DNA from: Deinandra increscens subsp. villosa
Taxonomy: Eukaryota > Streptophyta > Magnoliopsida > Asterales > Asteraceae
Length of the DNA: 64,000 nucleotides
Direction of reading: 5' to 3'
Assembly: GCA_039602395.1 (NCBI GenBank)
Contig: JBCNJP010000007.1
Coordinates: 100,580,772 to 100,644,771 of the forward strand
Part shown: positions 35,520-46,996 of the stretch, piece by piece
Layout: each line of letters opens with the position of its first letter
Position numbering within the stretch: position 1 is the stretch's first letter
The notes under the pieces: model-generated
The model's database searches: none
What the model saw: the letters and a program-made list of their open reading frames with translations, nothing else
What the model was told of the DNA's origin: nothing
Position numbers and translations under genes: made by a program

Positions 35520-36440
35520 ATCAAACAATCAACCAAACTATCTGAACACCCTAATTGAAATTAAACAATGAAAAAAAATAGAAAACAAACTAATCTTTTC
35601 TCTTTCTCGGCTAAAAAGAAACATCACCAAAAGAAGTTTTGCTCTCTGATTTGAGTGCACCAGCCAAGAAGGCTGATGCCTCCTGCTGTCCGTAACCCTT
35701 CTGTCCTCTTTAAAATGTCGACCCCCTTTTCCTCTTTATTCCGTAAACTCCAAGAGCCCAACTTATTTTGTGTATAGCCCAACCGAAATCCATCAAGTGT
35801 TCTTTTGGGCCTGCGAATTACAAAGCATGTAAGAAAATCAATTTACCTTCATTAAAGTGCACCACGTTTTCTTTTTATTTTCCAAATTCCACCGTCACCA
35901 CTTAATTAATTATGTTCCCCAGAGTTGCTGTCTCCTGACTACCAAGTATCAAATCAAACTTTTTGTCGATTAAAAGGTCAAAGCTAACAAGTCATAAAAA
36001 TAGTATACAATTTGACTTGTGACTCGAGTTGAACACAATTACACCGTTTTAACTCATTTTTTTCATAACCTATTCAAACAAATAATGATATAAAGTAAAT
36101 AATTTGTAACCAAATTGATGCATTTTTTAACAGAATTAATATGTAGTGAAGTGTATTTGGAAATAACTCATCAAGTCCCGATAAAAAAAAAAATTAGCGC
36201 TATCCCTGAATTTTTTTCTGGGTCCGCCCTTGATAGTCACATGGGTGTTCTCCTCGCCGCTTGCTCCGTTGAAGTTACAAAGATGTTTGTAACCTACAAA
36301 ATTTATGAGTTGATCCAAACGACTAATCAATATTAATAAATGGTCGGGGCTGGGATCTTGTGTACAAATGAAGCTGGCTGAGAGGGCAAAATGGCTAAGC
36401 ACTCAATTGTTGGCTTTTATAAAGTTTGATGGTCTGTTAT
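35520..36440. other. Intergenic, no gene seen
   Basis: AT-rich sequence after the LINE poly(A). A phrase near 36200 (TTTCTGGGTCCGCCCTTGAT) resembles the end of the CAGGGGCGGAA-type element at 26123, suggesting another fragment of that family. Confidence 0.4.
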
Positions 36441-36944
36441 TTCTACTCTAATAAACAATTACAACTCTTGACACATGTCAACACTACATTCATTCTCACA
36501 AAAGTTTTCCCTCCCAAATCTACTCCCTAATAAATTCTTCTTGATTGGAAATTATATCCTATTATATAATCATGTTATATTTTTCTTTATTTATATTTAT
36601 GGAATTATGACAATCACATATTAATTTGCATCTTATTTTTATTTAAAATTATTCTTTAAACTATTATTGTTTTTATTTTAATAAATATTAAAAAAAATTA
36701 TAAATACCAACAAACACTTATTTACCAATAAACGTTTATGTTGCATTTTTTAAATATACAAGTAAAGACATGATCTAAATATTGTTTTTTGATAAAGAGG
36801 GTAAAGTTAACAATATCATATTATGAATTATAATTTTAACTTTTTATTATAATACGTTATTCCGGTAATAAGAGTATGCATGAATTATCAGCTATATATA
36901 TATTTTTATTATTCATCCCGTATAACATACGGGTTATATCCTAA
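36441..36944 (+). mobile_element. Helitron-like element, short copy
   Basis: The 3' end has a palindrome CCCGTATAACATACGGG, then TTATATC and CTAA followed by T, matching the hairpin-plus-CTRR-T end of Helitrons. The 5' region (CTACTCTAATAAACAATTAC, GACACATGTCAACACTA) and the 3' region are shared with the element at 44932-45894. This 504-bp copy lacks an approximately 460-bp internal segment present there. No RepHel gene is present. Confidence 0.68.
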
Positions 36945-37826
36945 TAAACTTATATAACATTTATATACTTCATTTTTTTATATAAAATATTATCATAAAA
37001 TCAATAAGTTATTACCTTCACTTTATTGCTACCTTCACTTATTATCTATACATCACATTAGATGTTGCTAATCATGACGCGGTTGCATATATTTGTTCAC
37101 CTTAAGTCATGTCTGACATTTTGATGGCTTTTTATGCTTTGCATGTTAATTCACCTTTCATCGACACTTTCTCAACAAAAAAAGGTTAAAAATTAAAACA
37201 AGGGAAAAGTTCTACAGAAAACCAATAATTATTCAAAAAATAAAAAAATCAACATTTTTTTTCTCTTTAACTTCTTCATATATTAATAATTTTTTTAAAG
37301 AATTTCACCAAAAAGTCTATAATTTTATTAGCTTTATTTATGGGGAAAAATTTTAAAAAACAAAAAGTTTAGTGATTTTTTATTAGTGCATCATGCAATA
37401 GAACTAATAGTATTGCATAATGCATTATAACTAAAACTACTTAAAAAGAAGACACTTAACTTAAATATGGACGTGATTTATGCGAATAATGTAAAAAACA
37501 AAGAATTGCATTCATAAACCAATTTTATATTATTGTTGAATAGTGCATTATTAATTTCAAGTTAAAACCCGAGTTTTTTTTTTTAAACTCGAAAATATTT
37601 TTAATTTTTTTCTTTTTTCAGTATTCTTAAAATCATGAAAGAAACATATAAAAAATTTTAAAAAAATAAAAAACTTTCTTGGTTTTTTGGTTTTTTAGTT
37701 TTTTAGTTTTTGCAAAATATTAGTTTTCTATAGAACCCAACCCATTAAAACAAACACTTTCTCTAACTATCGTTTTTTTACAATTTTCTATAGGTATCTA
37801 TAAAAAAACAACCATATATATATATA
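36945..37826. other. AT-rich region containing a dispersed repeat
   Basis: The part 37204-37405 (TCTACAGAAAACC, TTCTTCATATATTAATAATT, ACCAAAAAGTCTATAATTTT) is repeated at 46075-46273, where a Tat LTR has inserted. The remainder is poly-A/T-rich with no gene. Confidence 0.5.
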
Positions 37827-38120
37827 CTAGTTTTTTATTCCCGTGTGTTACACGGTTGACTTTTAAAAAAAATTATAAATACAATCATAATCTACGACAA
37901 TTATGTATTTTTATATCTTAGGTAATTAAATAATTGATTATTAAATAATTTAATAAAAAGTTGGATATATATATCCATAATTTTTTTTATAGAAATACGA
38001 ATCACTTCCATAATTAGGAGTGTGAATGTCTATTGGCGGGAAAAATTATTGAGGATGAATATGATGACGACACATGGCAAATTGTGGTGCTAAAAACTTT
38101 TCTTTTATTATATATATAGA
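37827..38120 (-). mobile_element. Small Helitron-like element with both ends
   Basis: On the minus strand it begins TCTATATATATAATAAAAG after an A. It ends with the hairpin CCGTGTAACACACGGG, then AATAAAAAA and CTAG followed by T. Both terminal rules of Helitrons (5' TC; 3' hairpin, CTRR, A/T target) are met in 294 bp. It is non-autonomous. Confidence 0.72.
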
Positions 38121-38651
38121 TAGATATAGATATATATATATATTTATTATAAAAAAATGGTAAAGAATTTTTTTTAAGTTGAGGTTATTTAGTTTTTTAA
38201 ATTAAATTAAGATCTAATTACCTATTACCTATCTATATACAAACTACAACAATGTATATACATTCTTTTGTACCCTTAGTGGCCTTTGTTGTTATTCAAA
38301 AATAATAAAAAAGTATAATAGGAAAAATATATTATTACAATTAACTAATTATATTAATTTATTTGTAATAATTATTTATTCCCCTTAAAGAATATGTAAT
38401 GTAATAATTAATTATTTTAAAGTGTAAAAATCAATAGATTCTTCAAATAATTAATTCTTTTAATTTGGTATAGTCAATTAAATTATATTTTTTAAATAAA
38501 AAATTCTTTTAATTAATTTATAGATAAAAATATTAATTGTTTATAACCGAGCATGATAACTTCATACGTTTTTCTTTACATAATCTCACTCTATTTTAAA
38601 AAATACAATTTCTTTTAGATCGTTTTTACGGCGCTTCATTGGCTTTAATGT
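38121..38651. other. AT-rich intergenic stretch
   Basis: No frame or element end recognised. It leads into the 229-bp tandem array. Confidence 0.45.
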
Positions 38652-39567
38652 TAGTTTCACATCGTTGTCTTTAAGTATCTAATTTCTTGTAGTGTGATAT
38701 TTAATTAGGCTTCTAAGTTTAATTTTGTTGCTTAGTTTTTTTGTATTTTTTCGTTTTATCTGAGTTATTATTTAGTAATGTAACTGTTTTTTTTTACATC
38801 CACGTTATCTCGTGTCAACGCGTGTATAGTAACATCTAGTTATGAAACATACATATATTATGATTAAATGGTTTTAAATTAAAGTTTCACATCGTTGTCT
38901 TTAAGTATCTAATTTCTTGTAGTGTGATATTTAATTAGGCTTCTAAGTTTAATTTTGTTGCTTAGTCTTTTTGTATTTTTTCGTTTTATCTGAGTTATTA
39001 TTTAGTAATGTAACTGTTTTTTTTACATCCACGTTATCTCGTGTCAACGCGTGTATAGTAACATCTAGTTATGAAACATACATATATTATGATTAAATGG
39101 TTTTAAATTAAAGTTTCACATCGCTGTCTTTAAGTATCTAATTTCTTGTAGTGTGATATTTAATTAGGCTTCTAAGTTTAATTTTGTTGCTTAGTCTTTT
39201 TGTATTTTTTCGTTTTATCTGAGTTATTATTTAGTAATGTAACTGTTTTTTTTACATCCACGTTATCTCGTGTCAACGCGTGTATAGTAACATCTAGTTA
39301 TGAAACATACATATATTATGATTAAATGGTTTTAAATTAAAGTTTCACATCGTTGTCTTTAAGTATCTAATTTCTTGTAGTGTGATATTTAATTAGGCTT
39401 CTAAGTTTAATTTTGTTGCTTAGTCTTTTTGTATTTTTTCGTTTTATCTGAGTTATTATTTAGTAATGTAACTGTTTTTTTTACATCCACGTTATCTCGT
39501 GTCAACGCGTGTATAGTAACATCTAGTTATGAAACATACATATATTATGATTAAATGGTTTTAGATT
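38652..39567. repeat. Four-copy tandem array, 229-bp unit
   Basis: Units start at 38652, 38882, 39111 and 39340 with TTTCACATCG and are almost identical; differences include a T-run length and single changes such as CATCGCTG in unit 3. Each unit contains CTCGTGTCAACGCGTGTATA and, 11-12 nt after the near-palindrome, ACATCTAGTTATG, which resembles a decayed Helitron 3' hairpin with CTAG-T. No coding frame spans the unit. Confidence 0.93.
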
Positions 39568-39789
39568 AAGACGGTGGATATTTTACATATTTATACTATA
39601 TTATAATAAATTTGAGGAGGACGATATTGTTTTTATATATTAATTTTTTAAAGTTTAAGGGAACAAAATTATATTTATGAATTATGTGATTAAATTCCAA
39701 AAATAACTGAATAAACCATTAATATCTAATTATACAAATAATTAATTTGTCATTGAATTAAATTCTTAAAATTCTTTTTATTTTATATA

Positions 39790-40013
39790 TATTTTTAACG
39801 GCAAATTTAGATCACTAACAAAGACATAAGACATTATACCACCCACCGGATCATCTCCAATCCCCATCAAGAGAAAACTCACCACTGGTGATAAATTCCC
39901 TGGTCCAACTTGTAACCCTCAGTTTTTATTCTTTTGTTAAAGTGAGACTTGAACCCAAGACCTCATGGTAAGGGTCATACATCTTTGCCACTAGGCTAAG
40001 CTAGTGGTTGTTG
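39790..40013 (-). mobile_element. tRNA-derived SINE with perfect 15-bp target-site duplication
   Basis: TTTTTATTTTATATA occurs at 39775-39789 and 40014-40028. The minus strand has an A box TAGCCTAGTGG shortly after its 5' end, a B box GGTTCAAGTCTC near 39945, and a 3' end TTTGCCGTTAAAAAT. The 3' end resembles the 3' ends of the two L1-type LINEs in this window. Confidence 0.85.
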
Positions 40014-40028
40014 TTTTTATTTTATATA

Positions 40029-41075
40029 ATTTCATGTTTTATTTTATTATATGATACTTCGCTAATTAACTGCTAAAAAGCATTTTATCAATGTTTGTAT
40101 TTATATGTTATGTTTCCTATAGCATCGCGTGGCCACCTTGTTGGTATAAATTAATTTATTACTCGTGGTATATATTTAAGAGGTAAATTCGGATTTTTAA
40201 TGGCATTTTATGTATAATATTGACAGTGGAGAGTAGGAATTTATAAGTTTAATTAAATAATTTTTACAGGTTTCCTACGGGGCGGGTGACTCAACGACTG
40301 AAGCACACCTCCATCGTGATCATGGTCACAATTTACCTACTACGTCTGCTATTCACGTCGAGAGAGTGGTGTTCTAGGAGCCGAGCCGTGATGGTGAAAA
40401 CAATGGTGATAACACTAAAGGAAGAAAAAATAAGAAATAGACATTAATTCCATGGATGTCTAATCAAAACCTAATTCTTTTTTTTCCTTAATAGTATCAC
40501 TAGGAATCTAAGTGTGAGATGGAGACCTTATATATTCAAGATAATTTAGTCTTTTGTATATAACTATATATAGATATATTCCCTATGATTCATAATTGCT
40601 TTTTTCCCCGTAATGTATTTTTGCTTTGTTGTTAATGACCATCTCATATATATATTCATCTGCCTTTTGCTTTTTATCTTCAGTTATATAATACGTTTTT
40701 TCATGCTTGGGCGAATCCATCGAATTATATTCTGTAATTCGAGCGAACATGGCATGCAGTATGTATGTATATGAGTATATCTAAACCTTGACACTTAAAA
40801 AACCATTACGGGAAAAAAGTGACAAGAATATTTATCAACTTCATGAATAATTTGAACAAGATTGATGATGAAAATAAGAAAACATTTTCGATTATCCCGT
40901 TATCGAAAAATAGATACTTAACCAGGGAGGATACACTAATTAAGGGTTGAGACTTGAGAGGGGATGAAGACCCCAATGAACTTCAACATTCTTTCTAATT
41001 TTTCTTATAAAACACTAAAAAAAAAAAATTGATATAGCCCCTGTAAAATGATATACTCCAAAAGACCAAAGTCAC
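40029..41075. other. AT-rich intergenic stretch, no gene seen
   Basis: A moderately GC segment at 40270-40400 (GGGGCGGGTGACTCAACGAC) has no sustained frame. No repeat ends were identified. Confidence 0.45.
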
Positions 41076-41337
41076 TCTGTGTGAGTATGATGTGAGACAA
41101 AACTCGCGCCATACTCACACGTGAAACACTGCCCCCCTCCTATGTGAGTGATGGTGCGAGTTTTGTGCTTGGGATTTTTCACGTACGTGAAGATGGTTGT
41201 GTGAGTTTGGTACATCCAATCATTCGATGCCACCTATTTATTGTTTTGTTTTTTTTTTTGTTTAAATTAATAAAAAATAGTCCAACTCACATAACACATC
41301 TCACGTCACCATTCCCCTCATATCAAACTCACACAGA
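41076..41337. mobile_element. MITE-like foldback element upstream of the CEP gene
   Basis: The ends TCTGTGTGAGTATGATGTGA and, in reverse complement, TCTGTGTGAGTTTGATATGA differ at two positions. The 262-bp interior contains further GTGAGT motifs in both orientations. No target duplication is evident, so the superfamily is not assigned. Confidence 0.6.
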
Positions 41338-41720
41338 TATACCTTATGCCCTCAAAACAAATTCCGGATCCGCCAATTTACTTCATAATATATTTCAAAC
41401 AAAAGATGTAATAGATTGTTCTGAAAAGATAAAAACTTACATAGAACGACTATAAAATATGTTTTCATATTTGTAATAATACGGTATTTTTTAATTATAC
41501 TATTTATTAACTTAATTATTTTCGTTTACCCAAACTCGAGACAGCCAAAATCTGTAAATCAAGTTGATAATATATCCCTCTAGCTTTCAAATTAATAAGG
41601 TCGTCTGAGTTCAGGGTTTGCGTCATATAGCACTCTAGTTTTAAACAGGGTCCTTAGCAAAATGCAATAATAAAATAACAAAAACACTAAAAGGCAATAA
41701 AATGAAGAAAAATATATATG

Positions 41721-41730
41721 TATATATAAA
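41721..41730 (+). promoter_or_regulatory. Putative TATA box of the CEP-like gene
   Basis: TATATATAAA lies 107-116 nt upstream of the ATG. A second candidate, ATATAAAT at 41753-41760, is nearer. Either would give a leader of about 50-85 nt. Confidence 0.45.
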
Positions 41731-41837
41731 CCGGACATGTACTTCACATTGCATATAAATAACACCCTAGCCATATCATTCATAGCTAACATTCATCTTA
41801 ATTTGTTCATCATATCAAGTTATATTCTTCATCTACA

Positions 41838-42092
41838 ATGAGCAGCATGTTAATTCTTTGTGTGTTCATTTTACTTGTACCATATGATATACGTTCAATA
41901 GAGGCATCAAAAGTAGCGCGAAAGATCATCCTTCCGCCTCCCATGCCAATAACAACCGACGAGACCCCACCAGTAGCAGCGCATATGTCGTTGATCAATC
42001 GTTATAAGAAGTATGAGACGCGAGCTTTTAGGCCCACGTGTCCCGGACCGAGCCCGGGTGTTGGTCATGGAAAACCTCCTGGATCATGCTAG
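41838..42092 (+). CDS. CEP-type (C-terminally encoded peptide) secreted precursor, 84 aa
   Basis: The single-exon frame has a hydrophobic signal-like N-terminus (MLILCVFILLV, residues 4-14), a variable middle and a near-C-terminal motif AFRPTCPGPSPGVGH (63-77). This satisfies every fixed position of the CEP consensus xFRPTxPGxSPGxGH. CEPs are cleaved, Pro-hydroxylated and secreted, and act through leucine-rich-repeat receptor kinases in nitrogen-demand and root signalling (family knowledge). The length and layout agree with CEP precursors. Unusual are Cys68 inside the motif and a tail GKPPGSC ending in Cys84, so a Cys pair brackets most of the motif. The ATG at 41838 is preferred because it precedes the signal segment. 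TATA candidates lie upstream, and AT-rich poly(A)-type sequence occurs near 42465. Confidence 0.85.
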   Translation: MSSMLILCVFILLVPYDIRSIEASKVARKIILPPPMPITTDETPPVAAHMSLINRYKKYETRAFRPTCPGPSPGVGHGKPPGSC

Positions 42093-44931
42093 CTAGCTAG
42101 CTATATATGGCTTTATACGTATGTATTATGTATGTAGGGTTATGTTCATTTGATAACTTTTTTTTAGAACTTTTAAGAAACCATTCTGAGCCACTCATTT
42201 TCAGAGGGGGGTCTTTCAAATTAATGAGGGGATTTCCTTATATATAAATAATGACTCAGAATGGTTATCAAAAGTTTATCAAAACTAACTGGTTCACAAA
42301 TGGTCCTCCCCATACGTATGTACGTGCGGACATGGAGTAGTGATCCGGTTAACTTTGTTTCGATCAGTAGGTTCTTAATTTCTTTGTAATCTGAATTAAG
42401 ATCACCTTTTAGAAGAAGATTTGATATTTCTTCTGTAATTTTGTTCGAAAATTAATCCGGGTTTGAATAATATACTTAATCACACGTTTTGTTCTTTAGA
42501 AGTGACTTACAATACCAGTAGTACGTAGTACTAGTGACTATTATAGTTAATTGCATATTTTTATCATAAAATGAAGGTTGCAAGAAATAAATTAAAAAGA
42601 TAAATTGAAGTGGGTGATGAACCACAAAATCTCGTTCGTAGTGGACGAAACAATGAGAGTTCACTATTGAATCTAGTTTGTAATGGACAATGAATGATGA
42701 CTCGATCTGTAATATTTATTTAGTAGACTTTAGAACATACAACATGAATCATTCTCAAAACACACAGTTAAGAGTGTAGAATCTCAGCTCACGCAGAAGT
42801 CCTCTCATAATTGAAACATATCTTATTTATACTAATTAAGAAATCGCATCTTTCTTGTTACTTAAGTGGATGCACTTGCTCCTTTGCCTGTCGCAACTGC
42901 ACCGCCCTTGTCATGCTTCTTTCCTGTCACACTTGCATATCCGATCCTTATCTATTCTCATCAGTGGGTGTTACAAACTTACAAATGGAACATATAATTC
43001 ATCATTATGATTTAACTAAAAATTATCAATTTATTAAATTTATTACTTATGTTTTAAAACTATCACATCTTATTCCCAATATCTATCCATATTTTAAATA
43101 AATAATATTTTTTTTAAATTTTTATTACTTTTTCCATCTCCTCTACACACAAGCACTCATTTAATTGTTAGGTATGATGAATAGTGAGGAGTTAAATATG
43201 AGGAACGTGTTTAGGTTTTCCCATAATTTGTGGTATGAGTATGGGGATGAGAACCTGATATAGAAGTAAAGTGGATAAAATTAGACATTTCCCTTAAATT
43301 ATTTGGATGGGGATGAGAAATATTTGGTGAATGCTCTAATAACACCTAGTATTAGCTGTGTATGACAATTTTTAGTGACATCTACCAAACATCGGCACAT
43401 TACTGGATTTTGCAACCTGCGTGTTCCTGCATGGGTAATGCACGCACACGAAACAGTTGAATTGCTACAACGCTATGTGGGGAAGACGAAAATAAGAAAG
43501 TGCTTGACGATCCAAATACTACATATGCATTGGTATAACACAACATTAAGGAAACTGATGTTAAAGTTAAAAGACAAATGCTTAAAGTATTGAGTTTGGT
43601 ACCTAAAAGTTAAATTACACGACTGTACCCATTACACCACCAACTTATGTGCTAAATTCTTTGCGCTTATGAAGAAATAAAAAAATGCAGTCACAACACA
43701 ACCACAAAAAACTGTTGCATTGCTATAACGATAGATAAATAAATTGAAGTACGAAAGGCTTCATAACAACCTTAAAATTAGAAAACAAACATTAGAAACA
43801 TTGAGCCTACAACGTAAAGTTTATAAAAACGACTCATGTAGAAAAAAGAGAGAATATGTCTTTAACGTGTGCTTAGAGAACAAAAACTCAAAATGAAGCT
43901 AAAATACAAAACAGAAAAAAAAATTAAAATAACCGTAGGTGAACTGTTTTTCTAAATTACCTATATATATTTTCAAAGATTAGGAAACGTATATTTTCAA
44001 AGATTAGGAAAATAAAAGTTAGGCTTTTAAGGATATTCGACTGCTTATAAACTAGTAAGAATTACCACTAGACCCGAGGAAATTCTTCTAATAATTCATA
44101 TAGAAAGGTGAGGCATTTTCCCCGGCATATGAAACAATTCCAAGATGACGCAAAAGACGAGTAAGGGACGGAGAGGGGGGAGGGGGAGTCTCTCGAAACC
44201 AAACAAGACTAGAAGGACATGGGAATTACCACCATTCATATGAGTGCTTTCGTCTCGAAGAGCCAACAAAGGGGCGGCCCAGCCAACAAAGGGGCGGCCC
44301 TCTCTCTCTCTATCTCGGTCTCCGTTTAGCATCATATATTGATCTGGAGAACATTTTGATTGGTTGTAGTGCGGATTAAGGAGCTGCTCCTCCATGTTGT
44401 GGCTATAGAGGTGGGGGCTGTCGTCGCATGATAGAGACAGAAGCGGGGGTCATGATATTTTATTTAAGTTGTATTGAAATAGACTATTTAGATAAACATA
44501 TAATATATTGTGATATATTATATTATATTACGTTATGATATAGTATATTCTAACAATTTGATTTTACAATTCGTGTGTTGTCGTGAGAATAAAACGTACA
44601 TATGAAACAGTTGAATTGTTATAAAGCTACGTAAAGAAAATGAGAATAAAAAAATATATAATGACCAAGACACTTTAAACATAAAACTTTGTTACACCAT
44701 CAATAAAACACAAAAGATACATCACTGTATTCATCGGGAAAAAAAACAAAAAAATAAATTCAGTATTAAGTTCACTATCCCTCACAATTAAATAAAATTT
44801 CCCAGAAAAAAATCGACTGTAGCACTATTGTAACAATCATAGAAAGTGAAATAAATATTAATTCAACTATTTCTCTCGATTAATATATTCACTTTATTCC
44901 TTTCATTTTTGTAAAATCTATATCTATATCT
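42093..44931. other. Intergenic repeats downstream of the CEP gene
   Basis: At about 42660-42990 the minus strand has a GTATAAATAAG box followed by AATAAA-like motifs, resembling an old LTR, but borders are unclear. Copies of a dispersed repeat lie at about 43440-43650, 43690-43850 and 44590-44720. A 20-bp tandem duplication (GCCAACAAAGGGGCGGCCC) lies at 44262-44300 next to a (CT)n run. No gene is seen. Confidence 0.45.
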
Positions 44932-45894
44932 TCCTACTCTAATAAATAATTACAATTGTTGACACATGTCAACACTAGATTCATTCTCACAAAATTTTTC
45001 CCTCCCAAATCTACTCCTTAATAAATTCATTTTTTATTTGAAATTATATCCTATTTTATAATCATGATATATTTTTATCAATTTATATTTATGAAATTAT
45101 GACAATCATATATTAATTTACATCTTATTTTTATTTAAAAATAATTTTTAAACTATTATTATTTTCATTTTAAAAATATTTAGAAACTTATAAAATACTA
45201 ATAAACACTTATTAGGGTGTTTTCAAATATAATTGAGCAAATCATATTTAATATTTTAATTAATGAATACCTAATACTATTTTACAAATTCTATCAGCGT
45301 TACGTTATGGGTGATACTATTTATAGATAATTCATAAGCGATAAAAATCATGTTCATAATATTCAATATTAAATAGTTTTTTCCTACCATATCAAATGAG
45401 CCATGTTCATCAAATTTGGAAATTTAAGACATCGCGACTAATACAATTGTAAGTTTTCTAATGTATATCAACATAACATTTTTTATAACATTATAATCTT
45501 TTGATTATAATTTAGATTTTATACTCAACAATTAGAATGTGCTCATTATAAAATTTGATAAGCTTTAAACTCATCTAACTTTCTATACAGACTTAAAGTC
45601 TCAAGTTTGTCAATTCATCATTCATGTTAGTCGCTATTGAGGGTTTGATTGTTTTTTAAACATGATCACGTTTATCTTGCATTTTTCAAATATACAAGTA
45701 GAGACATGCATAAATATATTTTTTTGATAAAGAGAGTAAAGGCACCAATACCATATTATGAATTATAACTTTAGTTTTTTATCTAATGTAATGTAATACG
45801 TTATTCTGGTCATAAGAAGAGTATGCATGAATTGTCAATTATATATATATATTTTTAATGATTCAACTCGTATAACATACGGGTTCTATCCTAG
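44932..45894 (+). mobile_element. Helitron-like element, longer copy
   Basis: It shares both flanks with the element at 36441: 5' CTACTCTAATAAATAATTAC, GACACATGTCAACACTA; 3' CCGTATAACATACGGG, TTCTATC and CTAG followed by T. It is 963 bp because it keeps a central segment (about 45205-45665) missing from the other copy. It is non-coding. Confidence 0.68.
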
Positions 45895-46273
45895 TCTATA
45901 CTATATAATAAATAAAAAGTTTTGTCATACTTTAATTAGTAAAAATTGACACTTGTCATCACCATAAAATTTTAGATTAAGTCAAAAAATTAATATATAA
46001 TATCCAAATACTAAATTTCCATATTAGGATTTATTTAGTTTAAACTTTAATAAATAATTATATAAGGAAAAGATCTACAGAAAATCAAAAATTATCCAAA
46101 AAACCAAAAAACCAAAAAACCAACATTTTTTTCTCTGTAACTTCTTCATATATTAATAATTTTTAAAAATAATTTCACCAAAAAGTCTATAATTTTATTA
46201 GCTTTATTTATGGAAAAAAATTAAAAAATAAGAAGTTTAATGATTTTTTATTAGTGAATCATGCAATAGTACT
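45895..46273 (+). mobile_element. Head of another Helitron-like element, cut by the Tat LTR
   Basis: TCTATACTATATAATAAATA starts exactly where the previous element's CTAG ends, so two Helitron-like units sit head to tail. The part 46075-46273 matches 37204-37405. The Tat 5' LTR begins at 46274, and no 3' end is available within the window. Confidence 0.5.
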
Positions 46274-46910
46274 TGTTGAGGGTGTATTTTCAGGATGCTC
46301 ACAGGAAGCTCAGACAGTTCAGGAATCCTATTGTCATCTGAGAATCTCGTACATTCAGGTATCCTGATTGTTTGTTTTAACTAACCTTCATATTTTGCCA
46401 CATGTCTATTTGACCAGGTATTACCGGAATCATCAACGACCTCCGAAACTTATGCTCCAGCTGAAGAAGATCGTGGACCAAGTGAATGGAGAGGCCTCTA
46501 ACGGTCGAGTTAGTTGGACGATAGGATCCCGGGAATCCCGGAAAGTTAGTTATCATTGTATTTGTTATATAAATCGAGGATTCGATCAGTAGGAACACAC
46601 AATTACACTCGCACACTGGTTTCTCTACACGAATTATTGTATCACTTAGCTCTGATCGATCAAACCTCCAACCCGTTGTAACGAATCGTTTGATAATTAA
46701 TAACATTGACTTGGTGGCGGTTTCCAGCCGGCACCCGAGGTTTTTATCCAGGATTCCTAGAGGCAACTCAAAGGATTCTGGAGTTTTCCTCGCTAAAATC
46801 CTTGTGTTATCATCTTTACTTGGATTACTTACCCATTTGATCGTTAAGCACTCTACCTCACAATCTAAGTTTGGAATACAGGATTCCCAAGTGAATTTTT
46901 GACCAAAACA
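46274..46910 (+). repeat. 5' LTR of the Tat element
   Basis: It begins TGTTGAGGGTG and ends GACCAAAACA, four bases before the PBS. The left flank is GTACT, the likely 5-bp duplication, with its partner outside the window. The 637-bp length could not be checked against the 3' LTR. AGGATTC/AGGATCC-type words are frequent in it. Confidence 0.75.
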
Positions 46911-46913
46911 GTT

Positions 46914-46931
46914 TGGCGCCCACCGTGGGGC
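46914..46931 (+). promoter_or_regulatory. Primer-binding site of the Tat element
   Basis: TGGCGCCCACCGTGGGGC follows the LTR. Its reverse complement ends in CGCCA, as a tRNA 3' end does. The exact tRNA was not assigned. Confidence 0.7.
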
Positions 46932-46996
46932 AAGTGGTGCTTAATCCTACCAAAATTCCATATCTCATTCATTTCACTTGATCTCCGATCCAAAAG

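Noticed and set aside
38652..39567. CRISPR-like array
   Set aside because: Units are 229 bp direct tandem copies without spacers, in plant nuclear DNA.
42660..42990. Possible solo LTR with TATA and AATAAA on the minus strand
   Set aside because: TG...CA borders and a duplication could not be placed; kept only as a remark in the intergenic entry.
44096..44395. 99-aa minus-strand frame
   Set aside because: It is shaped by a 20-bp tandem duplication and a CT run; no homology recognised.
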